A stretch of DNA of 64,000 nucleotides from Asterochloris sp. CNOR1 (lineage: Eukaryota > Chlorophyta > Trebouxiophyceae > Trebouxiales > Trebouxiaceae). This document shows positions 36,081 through 48,600 of this stretch, one piece after another. Below the pieces are notes generated by a model that saw only the letters and a list, made by a program, of their open reading frames with translations, did no database searches and had not been told where the DNA came from. Position numbers and translations under genes: made by a program. Each line of letters begins with the position of its first letter. Within the stretch, counting starts at the first letter, position 1. The DNA lies in the NCBI GenBank assembly GCA_963969365.1, contig OZ017749.1, positions 248,001 to 312,000 of the forward strand, given 5' to 3'.

Positions 36081-36618
36081 TGAAAGGGCTGTGCATCATG
36101 TCAAATGCAAGATCAGATCAAGCACCAGAGGCCCACTTGTCCCGCTCGCGGCAGGCCTCCTGGGCAGTGGCTCTGCTGCAGATGTATGCAGTGACTCCGT
36201 TGTAATAGAAATATGCAATCCATTTGCCTCTCTTGGATTGCACTCCTTGATATTTTGGGTTTTCCTGGCTTGCCATTGCACAAAGCGAACTAGTCATGTC
36301 TCATTCACAGATGCAGGGCTAGCTCCCTTAAAAAGATCAGAGCAGTCATCAGGTGAGCTGATGCCGCGCAAAGCATTCGACCTAAGATTAAGACATGTTC
36401 AGATGTCATCTTTTCTTCATCATTTGCTTTCTGGTGTGATCTGATCCGCAAGTGACAGCTGTGTCACAATGATGCAGACAGGCTCCTCACCAGTTCTGAG
36501 ACACCAGCACAGCTGTGCTGGACTTCCACTGTGCAAATTTCAGAGCATTCAGCACAGGCGGACAGGTCAGGGGTGCCAGGGCAGGAGGGGCCTGTCAGTG
36601 CAGGTCTGAGCTGTAGAT
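36081..36618. other. Divergent intergenic region
   Basis: This gap lies between the 5' parts of the AP2 gene (minus) and PRXQ (plus). It may hide a first exon of either gene, since neither 5' end is certain and a PrxQ transit peptide has not been found. No motif could be named. Confidence 0.45.
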
Positions 36619-38040
36619 ATGGTATGTGCAGAGGCAAGCAGAAAGGAATTCAGCAGACTGTCCATGTCATTGCAGGCTCTCAAGGAGGGCGAGAAGCTGC
36701 AAGACAATCCTGACTACTACCGGTGCGGCTGCACCAGTTGTCTTTGCTCACTGCAGAGGTTTTGGATGCCACATGCTCACCAGCAGCCTTGCACTGCAGA
36801 GTGTTGAAACGGTCAGATGGCGGTGGCCTGGCGCTCTCTAATTTTGCAAAGAAGCAGCCAGTGGTGCTCTTCTTCTACCCTCGTAAGTGCAATCAGGAGC
36901 ACATGATGTGCCAGCAGGCCAGGCCGCTGTTGCAGCAATGTTCTAGGCTGCAGCGTGACCAGCCCAGCTGATGGCTGGCTGTCCTACCGATTAGTTTCAA
37001 CATGGCAGGCTGCAGGCATGATCATCAGCTGACAAGCACAGTGCCCTGCTGCAGAGGCTGGCACCCCGGGCTGCACAAAGCAGGCTGCCAGTTTCCGGGA
37101 CGCCTATGACAAGTTCAAGTCCAAAGGGGTAGCAGTCTATGGCATCAGCAGCGACAGCCCAGAAAAGAACAAAGAGTTTGCTCAGGCCCAGAAGCTGCCC
37201 TTTCCCTTGTTGACCGATCAGGGTGAGCTCAGTGAGACGTGAGCTGTGCCCTCTGCTCATTCCGAAAGAGTCACGCTGGCAGTCCGTGCCGGCTCTGCTG
37301 GCTGGAAGAGTGTCTTAGCTGTGCGGCAACTCATAGAATGTGCTTGGACTACTGCTGCCAGCTGAGCTGGAAAGCGCACAGGGTGGTGCCTGCCCAAATG
37401 CCGCAGTCATGAGCATTTGCTTGTTTTGTGTCTGCTTCAGGTCTGCATGCTGCCTGCCATGCTAATAGCTGTCAAAGCGGCCTATGGCATCTCAACAACA
37501 AGCGTTGGGCATCATGTTCCACTCTCTCCCTGTGCAGGCGACTTCCTCCGAAAGTCCTTTGACATCAAGGCTGATGCCTTTGGCCTGCTGAAAGGGCGAC
37601 AGGTAGCTCCTCACCTGACCTGTGCAAAGCTTGAGCTGACGTCACAGCCCCTTTGCTCTGCCTGATCGCCATTGCTGCCATTGTGTACGGCTTGACTGGA
37701 CACTATAGCCCCTGTGCTGCCTCACGCCACAGCCCCTGCGCTGACCTTTCGCAAAGCTCACATGAGCCTGGCTGCGCTGCAGACTTTTGTGATTGCGAAA
37801 GACGGAACCTGTGTGTTCACCTACCGGGACCAGCTCGGCGCAGAGAAGCATGTTCAGGTCAGCCTGCAGTGCTTTGAGATGGTGGTCTGATGTTGTCAAG
37901 CATCTGTCTGTGTTGGAGGCTGAACTCGCTGCATCACCTGTGGCTCTTCCCCAGGTGTTGGTGCCAGCAGCTGCCTGGAAAGAATCAACACTTCCCTTGC
38001 CTTGCTGCAGGAGGCTCTCAAGGCAATCGAGAAGCTCTAG
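36619..38040 (+). CDS. PRXQ: Peroxiredoxin Q (BCP/PrxQ family), lacking the usual resolving cysteine
   Basis: Exons 36676-36722, 36800-36882, 37055-37222, 37538-37602, 37783-37857 and 38011-38040 join in phase. They encode LKEGEKLQDNP, ALSNFAKKQPVVLFFYP, AGTPGCTKQAASFRDAYDKF, SSDSPEKNKEFAQAQKLPF, KADAFGLLKGRQ, TFVIAKDGTCVFTYRDQL and the end EALKAIEKL. The peroxidatic cysteine is in TPGCTKQA. The resolving cysteine normally five residues later (TPGCTKxAC) is replaced by alanine. Known PrxQ enzymes reduce peroxides in plastids using thioredoxin. The start is uncertain: the frame is open upstream of 36676 to an ATG at 36619 (or 36664), but no clear transit peptide is seen, so an upstream exon is likely. 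Confidence 0.9.
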
Positions 38041-38232
38041 TTTTGGACCCTGCTTGCTTCATTGTCATCTGCCCGGGGCTGGAGATCCAGTGTGAAATTA
38101 CTGATCCTCATTACTTTAAATGTATTCAGACAAGAATGTCCAAAGATTCGGCAGCTTGCAGGCTGTGTTGATCCGCATGGCAGGCCTGCCCGTGTACACC
38201 TGACAAGGACCCCAGTCAGCCTCATCCCCTAC

Positions 38233-41200
38233 ATGAAGTTCGCAAAGCTTCTGGCGGAAGCTGGGCAGGGGGATCCTCGGCATGCGGAAAACCTACAGCT
38301 TCGCTACAAGCAGCTCAAAAAGCACCTGAAAATACTGTCTTCTTTGCAAGGTTGCCACTTGCCAAGCTTTGCATTGTAGCATCATGACCCTGCCAGACAT
38401 GTTCAGCCTGTGCTTAGTCTGTTGTGCTGCTGCAGATGCCGCAGAGACTGATGTGGAGGAGGTAGCAGGCAGAAGTTTGCGAGATCAGGCAAGGGGAGAG
38501 GAGGTAAGGCTGAATGCCTGCAGGTTGTCAGACTTGTGCCTTGCTGTGTCCAGCTTTAGACACTGTGCCTCTGCACTGGCCTTGATGCCCTGCAAGGCCA
38601 GGCGCCTGCGTGGCTCACACTGCCATTGTGAGTCACCAGAATCTTGACTGCTTCCTCCTGCAGGGCACCTCCCCACCCACCGCAGACGACATGGTGTTTG
38701 TCTCGATGCTCAACGAGGTGCGGGCCACCCTGTGCTGCACAAGATGGAGCCTCAGCCTGGGCACACTTTGCCACCTCACTCCCCGTCCCAAGATTCTCCT
38801 GGGCACAAAGTCATCCTGGCACCTGCTTCATTAGTGCTGCTGCCTGTTTGTGCAGGACCTGAGCAGGTTCAATGATTTCTTCATAGAGGTGAGCAGCATT
38901 CAGATCCGTGGAGCGGACGTAGTAGGGTGACTTTGTTGCAGGGTCAAGGGCTCAGCGAATCTGGCCTGCACCGAGCCCTTGGCCTGATTTCGTCACTGCA
39001 CAGGTCCTCTCTGCTTGCCCAGGGCAGCAAGTGCACCTCTGCCACACCCTGTTGGCGGCATTGTCAGGCCTTCCGCTTTTGCTGCCCCTCTTCCCCGTTC
39101 CACATGCAAATATTCCGTTCTACTGCGCAAAGGCCAGCCTCAGCATGTGCCTCTTGTCTAACCTGGTGTGTCTGGTCTTGCTGTCGTTGCTGTGGCGCAG
39201 TCACCTGAGATAAGGTGACAGTATGCTGGGCAGTTTGTGCACGTCTGTCAAAACAAGTTGGCGGCATGGTCAGGCATGCTGCTCTTGCTGCCCCCAATAC
39301 CCTCTGTCACATGCAAACGGTCATTGCTGCGCCACCCACCCCCTTTGTCTGTCCTGCCATTCAGTCGCTGCTTGTATTTTAGCAAATGGCACGTTGTGCT
39401 GCAGCAAGAGGAGGTATTGGTAATCCGCTTGAAGTCTCTGGAGGATCAGATTCCCTCCTGCCACACCCCAGCAGCCAGGGCCCGCCTGACGTCAGCCTTT
39501 GTGGCCCTGCATGGCGAGATGGTGCTGCTGTTGCACTGGTCCATGCTGAACTTTCAGGTGGGCATGTGCCAAGCGCAAAGTACTGCCTGCTGCAAGTGTC
39601 CTGATGCCGTCTGCACATAAGGCTACCCAATGGAAAGTGCCTGGGAGCCAACTGCAGAAACATGCATGGCCACAACAGCAGGCATGGAGATGGCAATGTG
39701 CACATTGCGACACGACGGTCGCCGGTGTGATTTCATGTAGTTCGTACTGGCTGTGAGCTGTCCGTTCATTGGCAGCCCTGCCCTGTCACCTGCAGCAGCA
39801 GCACGCTCTATGTGGACAACTTGCTATGGCAGATGTGATGTTAAGTGAACAATGTCTGTGGCGCCTGCAGGCTGTCATCAAAATCCTGAAGAAACATGGT
39901 GAGCCTTAACTCCAGCTGCAAAGCCATGCCAGGCCTGCTGATTTTCACGTTGCCTTCACTTTTGATGCCTTGATGCTTGCTTGTTACTGTTGTCGATGTC
40001 ATAAGGGCAATCTAGGTCAAAGGTAAACACCAGACGAAATGGCTTCTGCCTGTAATCCTCAGCTTTCTACTCTGTTTTCCAGATAAGCTGGCAAAGCAGA
40101 CCAAGGCATTTGGCCCACTATGGGGCCCGTTTCTGACCAGCTTGGTGCACCAGGTAATGCTGTTTGCTGCTGTTCATGGTAGCACCGGCCAGGCCCTGTG
40201 GGCCATTGAGCATGCGACGACGGCCAGGCAGAGCATCTGCAGCACCAAGTGTCACTGCTGTCGATGAGGTAATGGCTGTAGGCGATTGTATTGGAGGCGC
40301 TGTCAACGCGTCTGCTGCTGTTGATGGTCTACTGTGGCTTGCGCTGTGCTTGCTAGGCTGATTGCAGCTGATGAGGTGCCTGCTGGATCTCTTTGCCCTT
40401 CTGCACTGATGCTTCTCTGAATGCAGCAGGGCGAGCCGCCTGCTGCTGAATGGGCACGTGCTCTGCTCAGCTGACGCTGATCTCACTGCAGCCAAAGGGA
40501 GGGGGCTGTTGGAGCTGCTTTTGACGAGGGACCTGATATTGCCAGGGTGCCAGATGCAGACAGGACACCTGCTGCTGACATTTCACCTGCTTCTGCTGGC
40601 TGACGCTGGTCATTCACTTGTTTGCATCTTGCTATATTGCTGCAGCCCTTCGCTTCAACCGATGGAATCACTCAGATGGTGAAGGCTGCAGAGCAGCACG
40701 CCGAAGAGCTCAGCGTCCTCTCTGGTGAGCACGCTTTGTGCCTGCCAGGCTGCGCAGCAACAGGTTGGCTGCAGCAGGCTTTCCTTGTTGTCATTCCTGG
40801 CTGTGGTGGGCCGCCGTGCCCATCCACAGCTTACAGCTGCAGTCAGATGTGGTCCTTAGCACCTGCCTGCACTGTGGCCTTGTTCTGCGACCACAGTACT
40901 GCAGAACCAGCAGCTGCCTGTCTGGCAGCTTGTGCACCTCCAGCAGCACAACGATGCTGAGCACTGTGCAGTCATCAAGCTGTTGTTATATGCTGGCTGC
41001 AGAGGACGGTGAGCAGAGCCAGGAGCAGCAGGGTCTGCCTGATGGGCAGGCCCACGCCGGTGTGCTGCAGGACGCCATGTTCAGGTGGGAGCCATCTGTC
41101 TCATGTCATCACACAGGGATTGCCCCCAATGGCCAGATGGCGTCTCCACTGTCGTCCCTGCATGTGTACAGCAGTCAACCAACTGTCAAAGCCAACAGGC

Positions 41201-42217
41201 CAATGACCACTTTGCCTGCCCGCATGAGCCAAGCCATGTTCCTTGCAGCCTCCTACTGCAGCCCTGACACCACACACAGCTGCTGTCTACATGTGAGCTG
41301 GCCTGACCCCTGCCTTGCAGGCGCACGCAGGATGCCATGAATCTGTGGCAGGTCATGGGGCAGAAGGCTGCCACTCCTTCCACTGTGCTGCCACCCGGCA
41401 TCCCAGCAGAACAGCAGGAGGCCCTGAGGCAGTCCATGTGCCTGAAGGCAGCCGAGGCAGCCACGGAGCTGCGGGCGCTCTCCATGCGCCAGGCTGGCCA
41501 GCAGCAGGGGCAGGGGCAGCAGGTGGGTCTCGCCTGCTGTGAAGGGACAGGGTCGGTTCAGCCCAGAGCAGTTGCCTGCCTGTTGTGATGTCAGGGTTCG
41601 GCAAGTGGCTCTGCTGGCAGTGTGGACTGCATGTCCTGACCAAAAAGCACCAGCTGAGGCTGAAGTGAGGCTGCAGCAGCTGCTCAAGGTGTCAGCTGCC
41701 CCCCTACATTAGCCGGCGAAACACTGGTGTCCACCATCCCAGACTGAAGGCATATGCTCAAGAGGGCATCTTTTGACACCTTCCTAGGGCAGATCTGCTT
41801 CTAGATACTGGCTCAGACATTGAGAAGGGCGCCTTACAATCCTCTTGCGAAACCAGCACTTGAAGAATGTCTGCATGTTGGAGCAAGAGCTGTGTGCTGG
41901 TGCAGGCCAGTGCATCTGCGACCGCTGATGTGCCCACAGCTGGAGGGCGCAATGCTGCCCCAGCTGCTGGAGGGGTGGAGCAGCAGAGTCAGCAGATCTC
42001 CAGCAACAGGGACCCAGGTCCATGTCCTACCGCAAGCACAGTAGGCAAAACTTCTTTGCAAGCTGCCAGGACTCTGCCACAGCAGATTCCCCCTGGACCC
42101 AGGCCCCGGTTTCAGCAAGAGCCAGAGGCTGACCCTGTGCTGAAGCGCGTTGGCGACCACCTGCCGCCCTCTCACCAAGTGGGATCGCCGCTGAAGAAGC
42201 TGCGACACAGCCTTTGA
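38233..42217 (+). CDS. Single-domain SPX protein (SPX1-like)
   Basis: Exons 38233-38350, 38436-38503, 38664-38717, 38856-38888, 39405-39557, 39871-39898, 40083-40153, 40646-40724, 41003-41084, 41321-41522 and 41906-42217 join in phase to about 399 residues. The N-terminal SPX domain has MKFAKLL, RYKQLKKHLKIL, DLSRFNDFFIEQEEVLVIRL, LLLHWSMLNFQAVIKILKKH and DKLAKQT; the tyrosine and lysines of the phosphate-binding cluster are present. After about residue 220 the chain is rich in Q, A and P and ends in a basic tail (SPLKKLRHSL) that could be a nuclear signal. Plant SPX1-type proteins sense inositol pyrophosphates and restrain PHR transcription factors; that role here is inferred. The start codon is only 192 bases after the PRXQ stop, on the same strand. 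Confidence 0.9.
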
Positions 42218-42699
42218 GGGTGGCCTGCACTCTCCCACTGAAATGGATCTCTTGAGACAGAACACATGAGCACTTGCCTGAGCTCTTGAGAGGAAATAAA
42301 TGCCTATTGCTGCTTTGCTCCCCAGCAGGGCCCTGTGTATTGGCACGTGTTGGTGCACGCAGTGTGTGCCCGCCAAGAAGTATTGCACTCACTGCAAGCG
42401 CCGCTCAACTTGTATTTCATTGTTCATTGGTGTAGAGCAGCTCTGAATTTCCCTGTAGCACAGCAACTGTGCTTGGACACTGCTGGCAGCCAAGCCCTTA
42501 AGATCACCCTTGCCTTCCTTCTCCCTGCTTGTCCTGGCTTCACCAGACCATTTGAGCTTGCCAGGTTGTACATGACTGGACTGCCTCAACATTGCATATG
42601 AAATGCCCTTTGATTCACAATACTTAGGATGGGGTCTGTCATGACCACTGCTGGGGTTGCATAGCTGCATTCTGGTGGGCGTTCATCACACTCCTTTGT
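42218..42699. other. Convergent intergenic region with AATAAA
   Basis: This gap holds the 3' ends of the SPX gene (plus) and SEC5 (minus). An AATAAA hexamer at 42295-42300, about 80 bases after the SPX stop, could serve polyadenylation. No coding frame is recognisable. Confidence 0.5.
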
Positions 42700-45600
42700 T
42701 CAATTACAAAAACAAATGGCAGTGCGGTGAGTCTGTTGCAATATAGGGACAAGCATGCTGTGCAGCTGAGCCTGGACACGGGTCTGCAGGTCACTGCCTG
42801 CAGCGTCTGCCAACCACTGATTGAGTGACTGCTGTTCCTTCTTGTTGGAGCTGGTCAAGTCAGTCTGCTGCTCAATAGCATCCATAGCTGCCCCAAACAG
42901 CTCATCAATGGGAGGCTGCATTAAGCTGCTCAGCGACCTGGCCAAAAATCCCAGTTCAAGCTGAAGCTGCAAGCCCCTGCTGCACGCCATGCCATCCTGT
43001 TCTTGACTGAGAATCCTGCAGAGCACAGGCAGTCTCAAAAGGGCAGCAGCAGGCTAAATGGAAATACTGCACAGTCATCTTTGTGGCATGTCATGTGCTG
43101 ATCTGCACATGCATGATGAGGATGATCACAGTGTGTTGGTCCCTGACTCACTGGTTGCAGGTGGCGAGTGCATGTTCTAGGACAGAGCTCATGACGTCTT
43201 GCCGCCTGGTCGGGCACAAAGAAAACACCTCTCCATCCACGGCCACCTGCATTTGGGCGCAGCTGTAAGGTGCGCACCGGCCTGGCAGCTGTAGTTGCCT
43301 CAAAGGGCAGCTGGGTGCTTGACTGGGACCCTAGAGATAGAGTCTGTTGCTTGCAAAGGGCGTATGAAAAGCATAACTTGTACATGTGGAGGCAAGCCAG
43401 AGCAAACAGCAGCGGAACTGCGCAGTGGCAGTCCCAGATGAGCACAACCGCAGAAGCCCAGAAGCGCCTCAGCAGACAGCAATGTGGCTCCAGTGCAGTT
43501 CACAACTGAGTTGCAACAGAATAGTCTGCTGTGGGGTAGCCTGACCAGCAGAACAGCAGGCGCCAGGGAACACCTGAAATGCACATGAGACTGCAGATGT
43601 AGCAGACCGTGAGAGCAGGGCATCCAGCTTTAGCACTGCCACTGTGGCCCAGGACACACAATGAATCTTACCAGAGCAAAAAGCAGCTCCATTGTGCAGT
43701 CGCGGACCCCTGTAGGAAGGGGCGCCCTGGCCCAGCCGCCTTCCTCCTCTGCAAGCATTTCCTGGAGGAGGGCGTCCAATTGCTGGGCCTTGCTGTCGCA
43801 GTATGCTGTGGCTAGCTGTGATTCCACCTGCAGGCAGAATCCAGCCATTTGCACCATCTCTCCCAGAAGCCATTTGGTTGCTATTGTGCACCCTGACATG
43901 TCTGGGCATTGCATCAGGAATGTAGACTCGGCTTGGGACAGGTGCTCAAGATCAGTCCAGACGCTGCCCAGACACACAGACGCATACTCCGGGAAGGGAG
44001 GTGCTGCCAGCATGCCCCAAGTGGGGGGCTTTGCTGGCCTACCTGCTGCAGGCTAGACTCGCCAGTCTGCTGGAGGGTGCTCAGCTCATCTGAGTGCTCG
44101 TCTGCCCCTAACAAATCCTCATACCTGCACAGGTGAGCATCCAGGTGTGGGCAGCAGTAGGGGCAGGCTGCTCTCCGCAGAGGTGAGAATGGGAAAAGGG
44201 AAAGTTAGCACCTCCTATAGGGCCTGTAATGTACAGCCTGTGGCCCCAAGTGTTCCTTTGCTTACATGTTGATGCAATATGTTGGGCTTGCAGTGCAGGA
44301 AGCCTGCAGACAGCGTTGGCAGCAGCGAGCGCTGGGATGCAGCGGGCAAGAATGGCAGGGTGCTGCTACTCAGCGCATGCAGCGAGCATGCAACTGACCT
44401 GGCAGAGCAGTGCTGCTCGGTGCATGCATGCAGCACACAGGTGGCCTGACAGAGAGTGCTGCTGCTGAGTACATGCAGCAAGCCCACAGGTGGCCAGGCA
44501 GAGTGCTGCTGAGTTGTGCATGCAGCATGTACAGACAAGCCTCCGTTGCTTGAACAGCGCTTGTGATACCCAACCAGGCCTTGGTAGCTTGGCGGCAGAG
44601 GCTTATGCACTGCTGATAGCTACTAGTAAGTCCTGGCCAGCACATGTGTGAATTCGTGCGGCCCTGGTGCACAACCAGCACATGTGACACTTCGAGCAGC
44701 TCTGGTGCACAGCCAGCACATGTGTGACCTCAAGCAGCGCTAGTGCACAGGCAGTACCTGCTCTGGAGAGCAGGCATGACCTGCGTGCGCAGGTGCATGC
44801 TGTTGCTGAGCAGCACCAGGAGGCGCCCCGCCGGGGGCACTGCAGGCAACCCCTCAGGGTCTGGCGCCTCTGCTGCAGCCTGCTGCCCCTCTGCCTCCTC
44901 CCCTGGCTGCTCCTCTCCAGCTTGCAGGGCCTCTGCCATCTGCTGTATGGCCTCAGCTGCTGCCGAGAAGCAGCCAAAGAAGGCTGCCCTTAGCTCTAGC
45001 GCACAGGCGCCTGCAGAGTCTTTGCGGCCGGGTCAGTATTTAGGGTATAGCAGCCCACATCACGTAACAACCTGGGCATAGAACTGCAGTGCTGCACCGC
45101 TAGAGGCGCTCTTACTGCTGCACAGGCCGGACAAGTTGGAGGCCATGAGCTGACATGCTGGTGCACAGAGACTCATTCTGAGAGGGCAAGGGAAAAGGCA
45201 GGAAGAGAAACCTAGGAGGCCTCGCTGTGGCATCTGCAAACGGCGACAGGAACCCATCACTGAAGCAAAAGAACAAGGTCTCCTGGCAGCCCACACTGCA
45301 GTCTGTCTCATGCAGAGGGGAAGGCACAGCCAGGCAAACAGGCAGAGCAGGCAGGCGCCGGCCCGGCTCAGCAGCTCACCGTCAGTGCTCAGCTTGCCAG
45401 CAGCTGCTTGCTGGTGCACAGCAGCCACCTGCTCCAAGCCCCTGACCAGCACTGGCTGGAGGCGGCCAGGCATGCTGTCCCAAGCATGACCTGCAGACGC
45501 AGAGGGGGACAGGCTTTGGGGGGGCTGCAGGAGGTGGGAACTCAGAGGCCAGTGTTGACCGGCTGTATGTTGACCGGCTGTCTGCATGTACCGGCTGTGT

Positions 45601-48600
45601 GCTGCCGTGCAGTGTTGACCGACTGGAGGCAGCACCACAAGACTACACTGGGAGCGTCTGGAAAGCTGACGATAACGCAGCAAAGCCAGCTGCCTTGAGG
45701 CCTTCCTCAGGGGATTTTGCACTATGTTGCAAGATAAATCTCAGGCAGAGAAGTTCCAGTGCTATAGGGAGAGGTAGCAGTGCTGTACCTCTGGAGTGTG
45801 CCACCGGCAGGGTTTCCCAGTCTGGCGATGCAATCAGCCCCTCCAGCACCGCGGTGTACTCGGCTGCCAGCTGGTGCGTGCAGCAGGTGATCACCTGCTG
45901 AAGCACCTGCAAAACGGGATGGATGGGCTCAGGTGACAGACTGTAGTGACGCCCAGTGCGCTTGAGAACGCCGCAGTGAGCAGTGCTACATGAAACTCAG
46001 CCAGAGTGAGCCTGGACCCAGCTGTGCATGCTGACGCCGCCCCACGTCACCGGAAACAGCATCTGTGACGCAGTAGCTGCCCCTTGAGATCACAAGGGGT
46101 TCACCGACCTATACCCTCACCCACTAGACTGGCACCATCAGGAAAATGTATCACCAAGAAAAAGCAGACAGCCATGACATCACCTGGGTGAAGGCCGTGT
46201 GCACAGCCTGGGGCGCAGCCTCCCGCTGCAGCGCACTGCTGCCCGCCACAACCTCAGCAACGGCCGCCAGGAGGGTCGTGGAGCTGCTACCAGGCCCTGA
46301 GAGCCCCTGAAAGGCCGCTGTCATACGTTCCCTGCAGGTGGCAGAGAGGGTGTCGGAGGCAGGTCTGGCCAGAGGGGCAGTGGAGTTCACCCTGCAGTCT
46401 GGCAGCGCAAGCGCCCTCTGCAGACAGCAAGTTTGCTGACGGTAAGGTCTGACAGAGAGGTGCTCAGTCACATGCATTGGCAGTCAGGCTGCACAGGTTC
46501 CTTCTAGCTGTGTTGTGGGACACCAAGCATGACAGCAGCAACTGTCAGTGACAGTTGCCACTGAGTTGGCAGCACAGGTATGACACAGCTGATGTAAGAC
46601 CTGCAGAAAGCAAGTGCAGCTGGAATGCGCCAGGCAGCTTTGCATGCTAATGCACGTACATCTATATCAGCAGCTATGGCTGGTGGCTGCCTCACAACTT
46701 GGATGCCACGACGTCCAGCAAACAGTGCCGGTGCTGTGACTGGTGGCTGACACCTCAGCAGAGCGGCTATTACTTTGTGCCCATGTCTGACTTATACACT
46801 AGATCACTGATATGCTGGGCCTGCTGTGCAGGTGCATCATGCTGTGCCTGGATAATGAGCTGGAAGGCAGCTTCAGGTGGTGACAGATGCGCCTGCAGGA
46901 GACCCTGCTCCCCCAGATTGGTGAGCTGCAGCCGACATACTTCACTGGTCTCATCCCTGTTTCTGGAAGACATCATGCTATGCAGCTCACGGCACTCCTC
47001 TCCAGGCAAGACAAGCTTGCAGTACCCTTGGCCGACAGGTCAGCCCATGCTCCGCCGGCAGTGCTGCAGAACCAGGCAGGCAACACCTGTGGCTGAAATG
47101 GGTCGACCCACCTAAAGTCTGCCAGCAGCTCCTCGATCAGAACTGCTGCTGCTTCCCTGCCCTGCTGCAGCTGCTTCTGTGCCATGCTGCTGACATTGGC
47201 CAGAGCAGCCAGCTTCTCCTGCAAGAAGGCAAGCAACTGTCATCAGACGAGGCACCCAAGCAGCGTGAGCAAACATGTCAGATCTCTGGTGTATGTAAGC
47301 CAAAGTCCAGTTTACTGAGGTCGCCAAGGAGCTTGCTGGTCAAGTCAAAACAAGCACTTGATCCCCAGCCATTGGGACTCAACAGCGACACGTGGCCTTT
47401 GCCCAGCATCAAGGCGGCAAGCCAGCCTGACCAATGAGCTGCATGCTGGCTGCTGGGCAGCAATTGCTTGACCCTATCCTTTTTGTTCTTCCCCTGCAAA
47501 GGGGACCACAGTCAAGTGGTCCAAGAACCATGTTGAGCCGATTAGCCCACCTGAGGCAGCAGCCACAAGTCTGGCAGGTTGCTGGCGACAGCACTGACTG
47601 TCCTCCCAACATGGCGCAGCCAAAGGGTCTCTGTTGCTGCTGAGTGGTGCTGACCTTCCAGTGTAGTGCTAACCCCTGCAGGCGCAGCCGATTGAAAAAT
47701 TTGAATGTAGTAAAAGTTCAGACAGGTGCTCACTGGTTTGCAAGGCTCACACCTGCTGTCTAGAGAGCATCGTGCAGGCTGCCTTTGAGGGGGATCATGT
47801 TGTACATGCTAGCTGCCTTTGCTGGCTCAAACTAAACACAAGAAGGGCTCTGCCGCAGTGGCCATGTTGGACTGGGCTGTCACTGAATGCTGGCTGCCTT
47901 GGCTGTCACAAAACAACGCAATGAGAGCTGCGCTACAGTCACCAAGTCTGGCTGTGTTGTCACAGAACTTGTCAATGCCAGTGAGTGCATCAGTGCCCTG
48001 TCTGCATGCTGGCTGCCCCTGGCCCGAGACAACGCGATAACAGCTGCACCGCAGTGGCCATGATGGGCTGGGTTTTGAGTATCGAAGACCCTTACCATGC
48101 TGCTCCAGGGAGTCGATTGGCTGCAGCAGTATGTCAACATCCACAACCTCCTGCACGCAGAGACGAGAAGGTTGTGCCCGCAGCCATGATGGAGGGTAGT
48201 TAGGGAACAACCGCCCAGCAGAGTAGGGTCTTGGGAATCCCAGTGCAATCACATGCATACTCAACAACAGAACGATGTAAAAATTGGCAGAGTGTCAGCC
48301 TGGTGGATGTCACGAAGGTTCAAAGGCAGTGCAACAGGTCTACAGGCTCCCAGGCGTGTGACTGACGTACAGAGGTGGCCTTCTTGTCATTGCATGTGAC
48401 ATTTTGACCTGCACAGTGTCGGCGCCTGTGTGCAAGTGCCCTCAGCCTGGTCCAGGCATGCAAAACTGGTGCAAGTCCGGCACTGGGCAGTGGAGCCCAC
48501 AGTCAACACTGTTGGCAGCAGGCTGCCTCCCAAACCCAAGTGAGGTTCCCCCAGCAGGCATGCAGGCAGGATGGCAATCTGGAAAAACAAGACCACAACA

